64,000 nt of DNA from Micromonospora sp. WMMD1155 (GTDB taxonomy: Bacteria > Actinomycetota > Actinomycetes > Mycobacteriales > Micromonosporaceae): assembly GCF_029581275.1 (NCBI RefSeq), contig NZ_CP120742.1:3394001-3458000 (forward strand), read 5' to 3'. The notes under the pieces are model-generated. The model worked only from the letters and a program-made list of their open reading frames with translations, made no database searches and was not told the DNA's origin. Positions 10,887-19,975 of this stretch are shown here, in pieces. The number at the start of each line of letters is the position of its first letter. Within the stretch, counting starts at the first letter, position 1. The position numbers and the translations under genes were made by a program.

Positions 10887-10957
10887 TCGGGTGACTTTCC
10901 CGACCGATTCCGATCCTTGAGGTGTAGGAGCGCCCGACCTGGGCAACAACGGCCACC

Positions 10958-12601
10958 ATGGGCGGTGGGGACCGGAACAACGCGCAACTCCTCGATGAGC
11001 GGTACCGGCTCGTCGAGCAACTGGGCGCGGGTGGCATGTCGGTGGTCTGGCGGGGCTACGACGAGGTGTTGGGCCGCCAGGTCGCGGTGAAGGTGCTGGC
11101 CTCCCGGCTGGCCAGCGACCGGGCGTTCCGGCATCGCATCCGGGTGGAGGCGCAGGCCGCCGCCCGGCTCTGCCACCCCAACATCACCAACGTGTACGAC
11201 TACGGCGAGTCCGAGCAGGTCGGCCTGACCGTGCCGTACGTGGTGATGGAGTTGGTCGACGGCACCTCGCTGGCCAGCCGGCTGGGCCGGGAGGGACGCC
11301 TGCCGTGGCGGGAGGCGGTGACGATCGGCGCCGAGGTCAGCTCGGCGCTGGCCACCGCACACGCGCGTGGTGTGGTGCACCGCGATGTCACCCCGGGCAA
11401 CGTGATGCTCACCTCGACCGGTGTGAAGGTCGTCGACTTCGGCATCTCGGCGCTGGTGGGGGAGAGTGAGAAGGGGCCGGACGGCGCACTGCTCGGCACC
11501 CCCGCGTACCTCGCTCCGGAGCGGCTGGACAACGGCCAGGTCTCCCCGGCCACCGACGTGTACGCCGTCGGGCTGCTGCTCTACCGGATGCTCGTCGGCC
11601 GGTTGCCCTGGCAGGCCACCACGACCACGCAGATGCTGCGGGCGCACATGTACAACGACCCGGACCCGATGCCGCCGGCGCCCGGCCTGCCCGACGAGGT
11701 CGCCGATCTGGTGCGGCGCTGCCTGGCCAAGCGGCCCGGTGACCGCCCGGTGACCGCCGAGCTGGCCCGGACCCTCGCCGAGGCGGCCGGGATGCTCGCC
11801 GCGGTCGCGGTCTCCCCGGCCGGCGGGCCACTGGACCCGGCCGCGCTGGCCAATGCGGGCACCACGATCCTGCCCTGGTCCGCGGCGACCGACGCGTTGC
11901 CGCTGTCGCGTACCCGTAACCGGAGCCGGCGGACGGACCGGCGTCGCCGGCGGGTGGAGGCCGGGGTGGCCGCCGTCGGCCTGATCGCGGTCACCGGTGC
12001 GATGTGGGGATTCACCTCGCGCAGCCCGGCCAGCGGCGAAGACCGGCCGACCACCGAGGCCCGGATGGGTCTGCCGCAGGCACCGACCTGCGACGTGACG
12101 TACGCGCTGCGGGCCGATACCGGCAAGGACTTCGCCGCCGAGCTGACCCTGACCAACAGCGGCAAGCAGGAGCTGCGGGACTGGACGATGAACTTCACCT
12201 TCCCCGGTCAGCAGACCGTGACGAAGGCGGAGCCGACGTCGGTGCAGCAGCAGGGCAGCAAGGTGCTGATCCGACCCGCTGCACAGCGCACCACCCTCGC
12301 GCCCGGCGCGGCCGAGAAGCTCACCCTGTCCGGGACGTACAGCGGGGCGAACCCGCTGCCGGTGGAGTTCCGGCTCGGCGACGTGACCTGCGGCGTACGC
12401 GTCTCCGGGGTGGCCGGCAGCGTGCCGTCCACCGCACCGGCGAGCACGGCCGCCACCACGAAGAAGGCCCCGCCGAAGAAGGCGACGACACCCAGCGGCT
12501 CCGGCGGCGGAGCCGCCCAGAAGGCGAAGCCGCCGAAGGTGGCGAAGGCACCGGCGAAGCCCGCCGAGGGCAAGGGGCCGGGTGGTCCGGGAAAAGGGTG
12601 A
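10958..12601 (+). CDS. Transmembrane Ser/Thr protein kinase with extracellular CBM2-like domain
   Basis: 547 residues. N-terminal Hanks-type kinase: 'LGAGGMSVVWRG' (P-loop ~23), 'VAVKVL' (Lys), 'VVHRDVTPGNVML' (catalytic loop), 'VVDFGIS' (DFG) and 'TPAYLAPERL'. After a Pro-rich juxtamembrane segment there is one helix (~332-352, 'GVAAVGLIAVTGAMWGF') and a ~110-residue extracellular domain (376-486) with beta-sandwich sequence ('AELTLTNSGKQELRDWTMNFTFPG'). This resembles family 2 carbohydrate-binding modules. The tail is Lys/Pro/Gly-rich. In place of PASTA repeats, the sensor is thus CBM2-like and may bind cell-wall or environmental glycans (inference). It is convergent with trkA and has no partner gene. 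Confidence 0.9.
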   Translation: MGGGDRNNAQLLDERYRLVEQLGAGGMSVVWRGYDEVLGRQVAVKVLASRLASDRAFRHRIRVEAQAAARLCHPNITNVYDYGESEQVGLTVPYVVMELVDGTSLASRLGREGRLPWREAVTIGAEVSSALATAHARGVVHRDVTPGNVMLTSTGVKVVDFGISALVGESEKGPDGALLGTPAYLAPERLDNGQVSPATDVYAVGLLLYRMLVGRLPWQATTTTQMLRAHMYNDPDPMPPAPGLPDEVADLVRRCLAKRPGDRPVTAELARTLAEAAGMLAAVAVSPAGGPLDPAALANAGTTILPWSAATDALPLSRTRNRSRRTDRRRRRVEAGVAAVGLIAVTGAMWGFTSRSPASGEDRPTTEARMGLPQAPTCDVTYALRADTGKDFAAELTLTNSGKQELRDWTMNFTFPGQQTVTKAEPTSVQQQGSKVLIRPAAQRTTLAPGAAEKLTLSGTYSGANPLPVEFRLGDVTCGVRVSGVAGSVPSTAPASTAATTKKAPPKKATTPSGSGGGAAQKAKPPKVAKAPAKPAEGKGPGGPGKG

Positions 12602-12639
12602 AGGGCCCCGAGAAGCACGGCGGGCCGAAGAGGTGACTG

Positions 12640-13308
12640 TCAGCGTCGCCCCGCGAACCGCTGCACCTGGTCGATCCCGCCCTCCACGATCAGCACCCCA
12701 CCCTCGGTGAGGGCCGTGTCGTCCGAGGCGTACCGGAAACGCTCACCGGGCACCTTCGCGCCGATCACGCGTACCCCGGAACGCTCCTCCGGGCGCAGGT
12801 CGAGCAGGGTGCGCCCGACGAACGACTCCGGAACCCGGACGGTGGCGATCGCGAAGTCGTCGTCGAACTCGACGAAGTCCAGCAACCGGCTGACGATCAG
12901 GTGCGCCACCCGGTCGCCGGTCTCCGCCTCCGGAAAGATCACGTGGTGTGCGCCCACCGACGACAGGATCTTGGCGTGTTTCTGCGAGGTGGCCCGCGCC
13001 CAGATCTGCGGCACACCCAACTCGACCAACGCCAGCACGGTGAGGACGCTCGCCTCCACCGACGCCCCGATGGCCACCACCGCCCGGCCGAAGCTGGCGA
13101 CGCCGAGCTGACGGAGCGCCCCGTCCTCGGTCGAGTCGGCCTGAACCACCCGGTCGAGCTGGTCGGAGAAGCGTTGTACCTGCTCCGGGTTGCGGTCGAC
13201 GGCCAGCACCTCGCGGTCCATCCGGCTGAGCGACGCGGCCAGGTGGCAGCCGAAACGGCCCAACCCGATCACCACGATGCCGCCGCCGTCCGATCGTCTC
13301 GCGGACAC
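12640..13308 (-). CDS. trkA: TrkA-family potassium channel regulatory (RCK) subunit
   Basis: 222 residues. TrkA-N/RCK domain with Rossmann motif 'IVVIGLGRFGCHLAASLSRMDREVLAVDRN' at the N-terminus, 'QADSTEDGALRQLGV', and a TrkA-C domain at ~140-222 ('ATVRVPESFVGRTLLDL', 'LIVEGGIDQVQRFAG'). It should bind NAD(H)/ATP and gate the TrkH channel encoded 17 nt upstream on the same strand. The GTG start has AGGAGG 6 nt upstream. A much longer in-frame ORF runs back through trkH but is a shadow. Confidence 0.92.
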   Translation of the reverse strand: MSARRSDGGGIVVIGLGRFGCHLAASLSRMDREVLAVDRNPEQVQRFSDQLDRVVQADSTEDGALRQLGVASFGRAVVAIGASVEASVLTVLALVELGVPQIWARATSQKHAKILSSVGAHHVIFPEAETGDRVAHLIVSRLLDFVEFDDDFAIATVRVPESFVGRTLLDLRPEERSGVRVIGAKVPGERFRYASDDTALTEGGVLIVEGGIDQVQRFAGRR

Positions 13309-13325
13309 CTCGACCCTCCTCGCCT

Positions 13326-14660
13326 CTAGCCGACAATTGGTTGTTCCTGGGGGTAGCGGTAGAGCCTGCGTCGGGTGTTCAGGGCGATCGCCGACCCCAG
13401 GGTGAGCGGCCCGACCCGGCCGATGAACATCAGCACGGTGAGCACCAGTTGCCCGCTGGTCGGCAGCTCGCCGGCCAGACCGACGGTGAGCCCGGTGGTG
13501 CTGAACGCGGAGGTGACCTCGAACAGGGCCGCGACGAACCGCACGCCCTCGGTGAGCAGCAGCAGGAGCATGGTCCCGGCCGTGACCAGCGCGACGCTGA
13601 GCAGGGCCACCGTGACGGCCTGCCGCTGGCTGGCGGTCGCCACCCGGCGTTGCCCGACCGTGACGTCCGGCTCGCCGCGCAACTCCGCCCAGATGGTGAA
13701 CCCGAGCAGGAAGAACGTGGACACCTTGATGCCCCCGGCCGTGCTGGCGCTGCCGCCGCCGATGAACATCAGCACGATCAGCAGCGGATAGGTCTCCTCC
13801 TGGAGTTCGGCGATGTTCAGCACGCTGAACCCGCCGGTGCGGCTCAACGCGATCTGGGTGAACGACGCGAGCGTCTTGCCTGCGGCGTCGTACGAGCCGA
13901 TGGTGTTGGCGTTGGTCCACTCGGCGGCGAGCAGTCCGGCGAAGCCCAGCAGCAGCAGGACGAGGCTGCCCCAGATGGTCAACTTCGTGGCCACCACCCA
14001 CCCCGCCGGCCTCCGCCACTCGCGGACGGCCTCGAACAGGGCGGGAAACCCGAGCCCGCCGACGATTCCACCGAACGCCAGCGGCAGCGACACCCACGGA
14101 TCGCGGGAGAAGGCCAGCAGACCGTCGCTGTAGAGCGCGAATCCACAGTTGTTGAACGCCTGGACGGTGTGGAACACCCCCGACCAGAGGGCCCGGCCCG
14201 GCCGGTAGTCGTACGCCCACCAGAGCCGGCCGGCGACCAGCGCGGTCATCACCGCCTCGCAGGCGAAGACGGTCACCGCGATCCGACGCAGCAGGCGGGC
14301 CACGTCGGCGATCCCGAACTCCGCCGTCTCGGCCTGCACCAGCAGGCGGTTGCGCAGGCCCAGTTGGCGCGAGACCGCCAGGATGACCAGCGCCGCCGCG
14401 GTGAGGATGCCGAGACCGCCGAGCTGGGTGAGCAGGGTGATCACCACCAGCCCCGCACCTGACCAGTAGTTGGGGGTGTCGTTGATCGCCATTCCGGTCA
14501 CCGACACCGCGGAGGTGGCGGTGAACAACGCGGTGACCAGGGGTGGGCGTTGGTGATCGACCGTTGCCCAGCGCGCCATCAACAGCCCGGTGCCCAGCAG
14601 GATCGGCACCAGGAACCCCAGCGGCACCAGCCGCACGGGGTTGCGGAAGAACCAGCGCAC
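13326..14660 (-). CDS. trkH: TrkH/KtrB-type potassium channel subunit
   Basis: 444 residues from a GTG preceded by AAAAGGAAG. Ten or so hydrophobic segments with TrkH/Ktr pore signatures: 'TSAVSVTGMAI', 'NNCGFALYSDG', 'GGSASTAGGIKVSTFF' and 'FEVTSAFSTTGLTVGL', each carrying the P-loop 'TTG/CGF/TAGG' pattern around conserved glycines that forms the K+ selectivity filter. It forms the membrane pore, with TrkA as the cytoplasmic regulator in a two-gene operon. Roughly 445 residues matches KtrB-type proteins better than the ~485 of E. coli TrkH. It is divergent from the phosphodiesterase gene at 14801. Confidence 0.92.
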   Translation of the reverse strand: MRWFFRNPVRLVPLGFLVPILLGTGLLMARWATVDHQRPPLVTALFTATSAVSVTGMAINDTPNYWSGAGLVVITLLTQLGGLGILTAAALVILAVSRQLGLRNRLLVQAETAEFGIADVARLLRRIAVTVFACEAVMTALVAGRLWWAYDYRPGRALWSGVFHTVQAFNNCGFALYSDGLLAFSRDPWVSLPLAFGGIVGGLGFPALFEAVREWRRPAGWVVATKLTIWGSLVLLLLGFAGLLAAEWTNANTIGSYDAAGKTLASFTQIALSRTGGFSVLNIAELQEETYPLLIVLMFIGGGSASTAGGIKVSTFFLLGFTIWAELRGEPDVTVGQRRVATASQRQAVTVALLSVALVTAGTMLLLLLTEGVRFVAALFEVTSAFSTTGLTVGLAGELPTSGQLVLTVLMFIGRVGPLTLGSAIALNTRRRLYRYPQEQPIVG

Positions 14661-14800
14661 CAGACAATCTTCCTTTTCCGGGCGAACGCCGGAGCGGGAA
14701 CGCCCATTCCGGAGATTCACCTCCCGGCCAGTCGCCGACAAACTCCCGGCCAATCACGGGCGGTCTGCTGACGGGCAACCCCCGATGACAGGAGACGGCG

Positions 14801-15919
14801 TTGCGACGTACCCTCTCGACCCTCGGCGTGGCCGGCGTGCTGCTCGCCGCCGCCGTGGCCGTGCCCACGATGGCTGCCGCCGAGCCCTCGACCGAAGCGG
14901 ACCGCACCCGGGCGACCGACCGTCCGATCGTGATCGGTCACCGAGGCGCCAGCGGCTACCGGCCGGAGCACACCCTGGAGGCGTACCGGCTGGCGATCCG
15001 GATGGGCGCCGACTACATCGAGCCGGACCTGGTGTCGACAGCCGACGGCATCCTGGTCGCCCGGCACGAGAACGAGATCTCCGGCACCACCGACGTGTCG
15101 ACCCACCCGGAATTCGCGGCCCGCAAGGCGACCAAGACCATCGACGGTGTCGCCGTGACCGGCTGGTTCACCGAGGACTTCACCCTGGCCGAGCTGAAGA
15201 CGCTGCGAGCCAAGGAACGACTGCCGCAGGTACGGGTGGCGAACACCGCCTTCGACGGCCGCTTCGAGGTGCCGACCCTCCAGGAGGTCATCGACCTGGC
15301 CCGGACCGAGGGGCGGGCACGGGGCCGCACCATCGGCATCTACCCGGAGACCAAGCACCCGACCTACTTCACGTCGATCGGCAAGCCGTTGGAGGAGCCG
15401 CTGCTGAAGGTGCTGCGGCAGAACAAGCTGGACCGAAAGAACTCGCCGGTGTTCATCCAGTCGTTCGAGACGGCGAACCTGCGTCGACTGAGCCGGCTCA
15501 CCGACGTGAAGCTGGTGCAGCTACTCGACGCCACCGGCCGCCCGTACGACTTCACCGTCGCCGGTGACACCCGTGGCTACCAGGACCTCGTCACGCCGGC
15601 CGGGTTGAAGTGGATCGCCGGGTACGCCGACGGCATCGGCGCGAACAAGAACCTACTGGTGCCCCGGGACGCGGCCGGCAACCTGCTCGCCCCCACCAAC
15701 GTGGTACGCGACGCGCACCGCGAGCGGCTGCTCGTGCACTCCTGGACGTTCCGCGCGGAGAACCAGTTCCTCCCCGTGGACTTCCGGATCGGCACCGATC
15801 CCAACGCTCGCGGCGACATCACCGCCGAGTACGAACTCTTCCTCGGCCTGGGCCTGGACGGCGTCTTCAGCGACCACCCGGACACCGCCGTCGCCGCCCG
15901 CGCCGGCCTCGTCTCCTGA
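14801..15919 (+). CDS. Secreted glycerophosphodiester phosphodiesterase (GlpQ-like)
   Basis: 372 residues from a TTG with AGGAG upstream. Signal peptide 'TLGVAGVLLAAAVAVPTMAAAEP', then the GDPD TIM barrel: 'IVIGHRGASGYRPEHTLEAY' (catalytic His ~46), 'GADYIEPDLVSTADGILVARHE' (metal Glu/Asp and second His), 'IGIYPETKHP' and 'VFIQSFE'. The long ~60-residue insert after 'HENEISGTTDVS' is as in periplasmic/secreted GlpQ. It hydrolyses glycerophosphodiesters to glycerol-3-phosphate plus alcohol and may also act on teichoic acids, for phosphate or carbon scavenging. It is followed by a strong terminator. Confidence 0.92.
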   Translation: MRRTLSTLGVAGVLLAAAVAVPTMAAAEPSTEADRTRATDRPIVIGHRGASGYRPEHTLEAYRLAIRMGADYIEPDLVSTADGILVARHENEISGTTDVSTHPEFAARKATKTIDGVAVTGWFTEDFTLAELKTLRAKERLPQVRVANTAFDGRFEVPTLQEVIDLARTEGRARGRTIGIYPETKHPTYFTSIGKPLEEPLLKVLRQNKLDRKNSPVFIQSFETANLRRLSRLTDVKLVQLLDATGRPYDFTVAGDTRGYQDLVTPAGLKWIAGYADGIGANKNLLVPRDAAGNLLAPTNVVRDAHRERLLVHSWTFRAENQFLPVDFRIGTDPNARGDITAEYELFLGLGLDGVFSDHPDTAVAARAGLVS

Positions 15920-15980
15920 CCCCGGCCCGGAGCTGATCCGCTCCGAGCCGACCGCTGGGCCGATCACGCCCGGCCCACCC

Positions 15981-16017
15981 GCCGGCCCGTCGTCCGCCAC
16001 CCGGACGACGGGCCGGC
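15981..16017 (+). terminator. Terminator hairpin after the phosphodiesterase gene
   Basis: A perfect 16-bp inverted repeat starting GCCGGCCCG with a 5-nt loop lies 61 nt past the stop codon. Confidence 0.8.
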
Positions 16018-16368
16018 TCTGTGCCCGCCCTGCCCTCGCCGCAGTGCCCTGCCCCGAATGCGTGGCGGGGTGATCGACTCCTGGTCGGCGATGTGGGGGT
16101 GTCCGCCGCTCGGGATGGCACCACCTCGTCGAGGTGGAGTCGATCATCGAACGGCTGAGCGGCGGATGGCGCGAGGAGACACACGTCGAGTGCGGTCCGT
16201 GGTGATTCGGGCCATCAGCGCCGATTGCTCTCCGGTGGGCGGGTGGCCCGTTGTAACCTCCGGCCACCTCATTCCCGTTACTTGTGTGTTTCCGCCACAT
16301 AGCCCGTGGGTGACGTCACTTCTAGCGTGAGCCGACAACACAGCATCCTGTCCTCACCTGGAGTCGCG
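16018..16368 (+). promoter_or_regulatory. 351-bp upstream region of the ABC-transporter operon
   Basis: No gene is supported here. It contains the 10-bp perfect palindrome GTGACGTCAC at 16310-16319 and a possible -10 TAGCGT (16323-16328), about 40 bp before the ATG of the binding-protein gene. The palindrome would overlap the -35 region, so a repressor site is possible but unproven. Confidence 0.35.
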
Positions 16369-17568
16369 ATGACGGTCCGGCACACGCGGCGGGCGTTCCT
16401 GTCCGCCGCCACGATGATGGCCGCGGCGCTGGCCGCCACGGCCTGTGGTAGCCCGCAGGACACCGCCACCGGCGGCGGCGACAGCGCCGCGCCGGTCAAG
16501 GTCGGCTTGGTGTACTCCCAGTCGGGTGCCCTGGCCAGCTACGGAAAGCAGTACATCGAGGGGTTCAAGGCCGGGCTCGACTTCGCCACGAAGGGCACCG
16601 GCAAGGTCGGCGACCGGAAGATCGAGTTGACCGAGGTCGACGACGCGGGTGACCCGGCCAAGGCGGTCTCCGCCGCGAAGGACCTGATCGGCAAGGGCAC
16701 GAAGATCATCGCCGGTTCCACCGCCTCCGGCGTCGCGTTGCAGGTCGCGCCGATCGCGGCGCAGAACAAGGTCCTGTTCATCAGTGGGCCGGCCGCCACC
16801 GACGCGGTGACCGGCGCGAACAAGTACACGTTCCGTTCCGGTCGACAGTCCTACCAGGACGTGGTGACCGCCAAGTCGTTCATCGGCGATCCGACCGGCA
16901 AGAAGGTGGTGGTCTTCGCGCAGGACGGCGCGTTCGGTGACGCCAACGAGGCGGCCGTCAAGGCCGTCATCGGCGGGGCGGGAGCCACCGTGAGCAGTGT
17001 CCGGGCCCCGGCGAGCGCCACCGAGTTCACCCCGTTCGCCAGCCAGATCAAGGCCGCCAAGCCCGACCTGCTCTTCGTGGCCTGGGCGGGCACCACCGCC
17101 CCGGCGATGTGGCAGACCCTCGACCAGCAGGGCGTGCTCGCGTCCACCACGGTCGTCACCGGCCTGGACATCCGTGCCTCCTGGCCGACCTTCGGGGCCG
17201 CCGGCACCAAGATCTCCTTCCTGTCGCACTACTTCGACGGTGCCAGCGACACCGAGGCCAGCAAGGCGCTCAAGGCGAAGGTCAACACCATCGACCTGTT
17301 CCACCCGGACGGCTTCGCGGCCGCCCAGATGGTGGTGCGGGCGGCACAGGAGGGCGGGGACGACGTCGACAAGATGGTCACCGCTCTGGAGGGCTGGAGC
17401 TTCGACGGGGTCAAGGGCAAGATGACCATCCGGGCCGCCGACCACGCGCTGCTCCAGCCGATGTTCCAGGCCAAGCTGACCGGCAGCGGCACCGAGTTCA
17501 CGGCCACCGCGCAGAAGAGCCTCACCGGTGACGAGACCGCGCCACCGGCCGTGGCCATGAAGGGCTGA
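16369..17568 (+). CDS. Branched-chain amino-acid-type ABC transporter substrate-binding lipoprotein
   Basis: 399 residues. The N-terminus combines a twin-arginine-like 'RRAFLSAA' with a lipobox 'LAATAC', so it is an exported lipoprotein. The mature part is a type I periplasmic-binding fold (Peripla_BP_6): 'VKVGLVYSQSGALASYGKQYIEGFKAGLDF', 'LTEVDDAGDPAKAVSAAKDLI', 'FRSGRQSYQDV', 'AAQMVVRAAQEGG'. It captures the ligand for the LivHMGF machinery encoded immediately downstream. Specificity (branched amino acids, urea or an amide) cannot be read from sequence. GGAG precedes ATG 16369; an in-frame ATG at 16306 would put extra residues before the signal peptide and is rejected. Confidence 0.92.
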   Translation: MTVRHTRRAFLSAATMMAAALAATACGSPQDTATGGGDSAAPVKVGLVYSQSGALASYGKQYIEGFKAGLDFATKGTGKVGDRKIELTEVDDAGDPAKAVSAAKDLIGKGTKIIAGSTASGVALQVAPIAAQNKVLFISGPAATDAVTGANKYTFRSGRQSYQDVVTAKSFIGDPTGKKVVVFAQDGAFGDANEAAVKAVIGGAGATVSSVRAPASATEFTPFASQIKAAKPDLLFVAWAGTTAPAMWQTLDQQGVLASTTVVTGLDIRASWPTFGAAGTKISFLSHYFDGASDTEASKALKAKVNTIDLFHPDGFAAAQMVVRAAQEGGDDVDKMVTALEGWSFDGVKGKMTIRAADHALLQPMFQAKLTGSGTEFTATAQKSLTGDETAPPAVAMKG

Positions 17569-17571
17569 GCC

Positions 17572-18315
17572 ATGCTCGCCACCCGCGGTCTGACCTGGCG
17601 GATCGGTGAGGTCGCCATCGTCGACAGCGTCTACCTCGACCTCGAGCCCGGGGAGTTCCTGGGCGTCATCGGGCCGAACGGCGCCGGCAAGACCTCACTG
17701 TTCAACCTGATCACCGGCCTGCGCCGGGCCACGGAGGGCCGGATCACCCTGGACGGGCAGGACATCGGGGCGCTTCCGCCGCACCGGCGGGCCCGCCTCG
17801 GGTTGGGCCGTACCTTCCAGGCGTCCTCGGTCTTCGGCTCGCTCAGCGTGCGGGAGAACGTCCGGCTCGCCGTGCAGGCGCACCGCGGGGGCTCGATGGC
17901 ACTGTGGCGGCGGGCGGCGGCCGACCGGGAGGTCGCCGCCGCCGCCGACACGGCGCTCGACCGGGTCGGCCTCTCCCACCGGGGTACGGCGCTCGCCGGC
18001 ACCCTGGCCCACGGCGAGAAGCGCAAGTTGGAGATCGCCCTGCTGCTCGCCGGTGAACCCCGGGTGATGCTGCTGGACGAGCCGATGGCCGGGGTCAGCG
18101 CCGAGGACATCCCGGAGCTGGTCGCCGTCATCAAGTCGCTGACCGGCGACAGCGGCCGGGCGGTGCTGATGGTCGAGCACCACATGGACGTCATCCTGGA
18201 GCTGGCCGACCGGATCGCCGTGATGCACCACGGCGCGCTGCTGGCCTGTGACACCCCGGAGACGGTGATGGCCAACCCCACTGTGCAAGAGGCCTACCTG
18301 GGGGAGTCGCTCTGA
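17572..18315 (+). CDS. livG: ABC transporter ATP-binding protein LivG
   Basis: 247 residues. Walker A 'GPNGAGKTSLF', Q-loop region 'LGRTFQASSVF', a degenerate signature 'LAHGEKRKLEIALLL' (the usual LSxGQ reads AHGEK, normal for LivG), Walker B 'RVMLLDEPMAGV' and H-loop 'MVEHHMDVI'. The C-terminal 'TVMANPTVQEAYLGE' is diagnostic of the LivG/BraF subfamily of the HAAT transporter family. It starts 3 nt after the binding protein and its stop overlaps the LivF start by 1 nt. Confidence 0.94.
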   Translation: MLATRGLTWRIGEVAIVDSVYLDLEPGEFLGVIGPNGAGKTSLFNLITGLRRATEGRITLDGQDIGALPPHRRARLGLGRTFQASSVFGSLSVRENVRLAVQAHRGGSMALWRRAAADREVAAAADTALDRVGLSHRGTALAGTLAHGEKRKLEIALLLAGEPRVMLLDEPMAGVSAEDIPELVAVIKSLTGDSGRAVLMVEHHMDVILELADRIAVMHHGALLACDTPETVMANPTVQEAYLGESL

Positions 18316-19085
18316 TGGAACCGATCCTCAGTGTGGAGGAGCTGTCGGTCCGGATCTCCGGGCTGCACATCCTCCAGGGGGTGTCCTTCACTGTCGCCCC
18401 GACCGGCGTGACGGTTCTGCTCGGCCGCAACGGCGTCGGCAAGACCACCACGTTGCGCGCCATCCTCGGGCTCACCCCGCCCGCCGGGGAGGTCCGCGGC
18501 ACCATGCGGATGGGCGCGCAGAGTCTGCTGACCCAACCCACCCACCGGCTGGTCCGCGGTGGGCTCGGCTACGTGCCGGAGGACCGGGACGTGTTCGCCG
18601 GTCTCACCGTCGCCGAGAACCTCCGGCTCGCCGAACGGCGCGGCACCAGCCCGGCGTACGACAAGGTCTTCGCGCTCTTCCCGGAGCTGGACCGGCGCGG
18701 ACGGCAACGGGCCGGCTCGCTCTCCGGCGGGCAGCAGCAGATGCTCGCGATCGGTCGGGTGCTGCTCAACGACAACCGGCTGCTGCTCGTGGACGAGCCG
18801 ACGAAGGGGCTGGCGCCCAAGGTGGTGACCGAGGTGGCCGAGGTGCTGGAACGGGTCGCGGAGTCGGTGCCGGTGCTGCTCGTGGAGCAGAACCTTGCCG
18901 TCGTACGCCGACTGGCCCGCGACGCGGTGGTGCTGGCCGCCGGTCGGGTGGCCTGGACCGGCGACGCCAACGAGCTGCTGTTGGAGACGGCGTTGACCAA
19001 GTCGCTGCTGGGTGTGGGGTCCGGCGAGGCGCACCGCCCGACCGGGTCGGACCGGGCGCCGTTGGCCGGGAAGGACGCACACTGA
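18315..19085 (+). CDS. livF: ABC transporter ATP-binding protein LivF
   Basis: 256 residues. Walker A 'GRNGVGKTTTLRAILG', Q-loop 'GLGYVPEDRDVFAGLTVAENL', signature 'GSLSGGQQQMLAIGRVLL', Walker B 'RLLLVDEPTKGLAP', H-loop 'LLVEQNLAVV'. The 'LGYVPEDRDVF' segment is the LivF/BraG hallmark. The last ~25 residues are a short polar tail. It pairs with LivG as the second ATPase. TGATG overlaps couple it to both neighbours. Confidence 0.94.
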   Translation: MEPILSVEELSVRISGLHILQGVSFTVAPTGVTVLLGRNGVGKTTTLRAILGLTPPAGEVRGTMRMGAQSLLTQPTHRLVRGGLGYVPEDRDVFAGLTVAENLRLAERRGTSPAYDKVFALFPELDRRGRQRAGSLSGGQQQMLAIGRVLLNDNRLLLVDEPTKGLAPKVVTEVAEVLERVAESVPVLLVEQNLAVVRRLARDAVVLAAGRVAWTGDANELLLETALTKSLLGVGSGEAHRPTGSDRAPLAGKDAH

Positions 19086-19975
19086 TGGGGACCGTCATTC
19101 TCCTGGCGTTGACCGGGCTCGGCCTGGCGGCGCTGTACTTCCTGGTCGCCTCCGGCCTGTCCCTGGTCTTCGGTCTGGCCGACGTGCTCAACTTCGCGCA
19201 CGGGCTGTTCCTCGGCGTCGGCGCGTACGGCACCTGGTGGGCGGCGGGCAACCTACCCGGCGCGGGGCCCGACGGGTTCGGCTTCGTGCTGGCCGTCGCG
19301 TTCGGGGTGGTCGCCGGCACGCTGGTGGCGATCCTGGTCGAGCTGGTGCTGATCCGTCCGCTCTACTCCCGCACCATCGAGCAGGTGCTGGTCACCGTCG
19401 GCCTCTCGCTGGCCGGGGTGGCGCTGTTGCAGGCCACCTGGGGTGCGGACGCTCGACCGTTCCCGCGCCCGGACTGGACCCGGCAGGTGACCGGGATCCT
19501 CGGCGCGCAGGTGCCGAACGGCGGCCTGCTGCTGATCATCGCGGCGGTGCTGGTGCTCGGCGCGATCCTGGCGTTCCTGCGCTGGACCCGGTACGGCCTG
19601 GTGATCCGCGCCGGGGTGGAGAACCGGGAGATGGTGACCGCGCTCGGCATCGACGTGCGGAAGGCGTTCACGCTGGTCTTCGCGATCGGCGGGGCGGCGG
19701 CGGCGCTCGCCGGGGCGCTCGGCGGCGTCTACTTCGGCACCGTCTCGCCCGGTCAGGGCAGCTCACTGCTGATCTTCGCGTTCATCGTGGTGGTGATCGG
19801 TGGGATGGGCTCGGTGGTCGGCTCCGCGTACGCGGCGGTCGTGGTCGGGCTGGTGCAGCAGTTCGTCAACTACTACGGCACGTCCGGGCTGGGCGACATC
19901 TGCGTGGTCGGGCTGCTGGCGGTGGTGCTGCTGCTGCGCCCGCAGGGCATCGCCGGAAAGGTGGCAACGGCATGA
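19085..19975 (+). CDS. livH: ABC transporter permease LivH
   Basis: 296 residues, about eight hydrophobic helices. Family marks are 'ALYFLVASGLSLVFGLADVLNFAHGLFLGVGAYG' at the N-terminus, 'GLVIRAGVENREMVTALGIDVRKAFTLVFAIGGAAAALAG' (coupling loop to the ATPase), and 'VVVIGGMGSVVGSAYAAVVVG'. It forms half of the membrane channel with LivM. The gene overlaps livF by 1 nt and livM by 4 nt. Confidence 0.94.
   Translation: MGTVILLALTGLGLAALYFLVASGLSLVFGLADVLNFAHGLFLGVGAYGTWWAAGNLPGAGPDGFGFVLAVAFGVVAGTLVAILVELVLIRPLYSRTIEQVLVTVGLSLAGVALLQATWGADARPFPRPDWTRQVTGILGAQVPNGGLLLIIAAVLVLGAILAFLRWTRYGLVIRAGVENREMVTALGIDVRKAFTLVFAIGGAAAALAGALGGVYFGTVSPGQGSSLLIFAFIVVVIGGMGSVVGSAYAAVVVGLVQQFVNYYGTSGLGDICVVGLLAVVLLLRPQGIAGKVATA

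Noticed and set aside
8163..10949. 928-codon minus-strand open frame opposite the cell-wall and spermidine-synthase-like genes
   Set aside because: Its translation is low-complexity Gln/His/Arg/Gly-rich with no family signature, and the plus-strand genes have clear motifs. It is a typical shadow in high-GC DNA.
12640..14907. A single 755-codon TrkH-TrkA fusion
   Set aside because: The trkA frame is open through trkH by chance, but TrkH is encoded in another frame with its own start and stop, and trkA has its own AGGAGG and GTG.
16310..16319. GTGACGTCAC as a defined operator or CRE-like site
   Set aside because: A single 10-bp palindrome with no second site; listed only as part of the promoter region.
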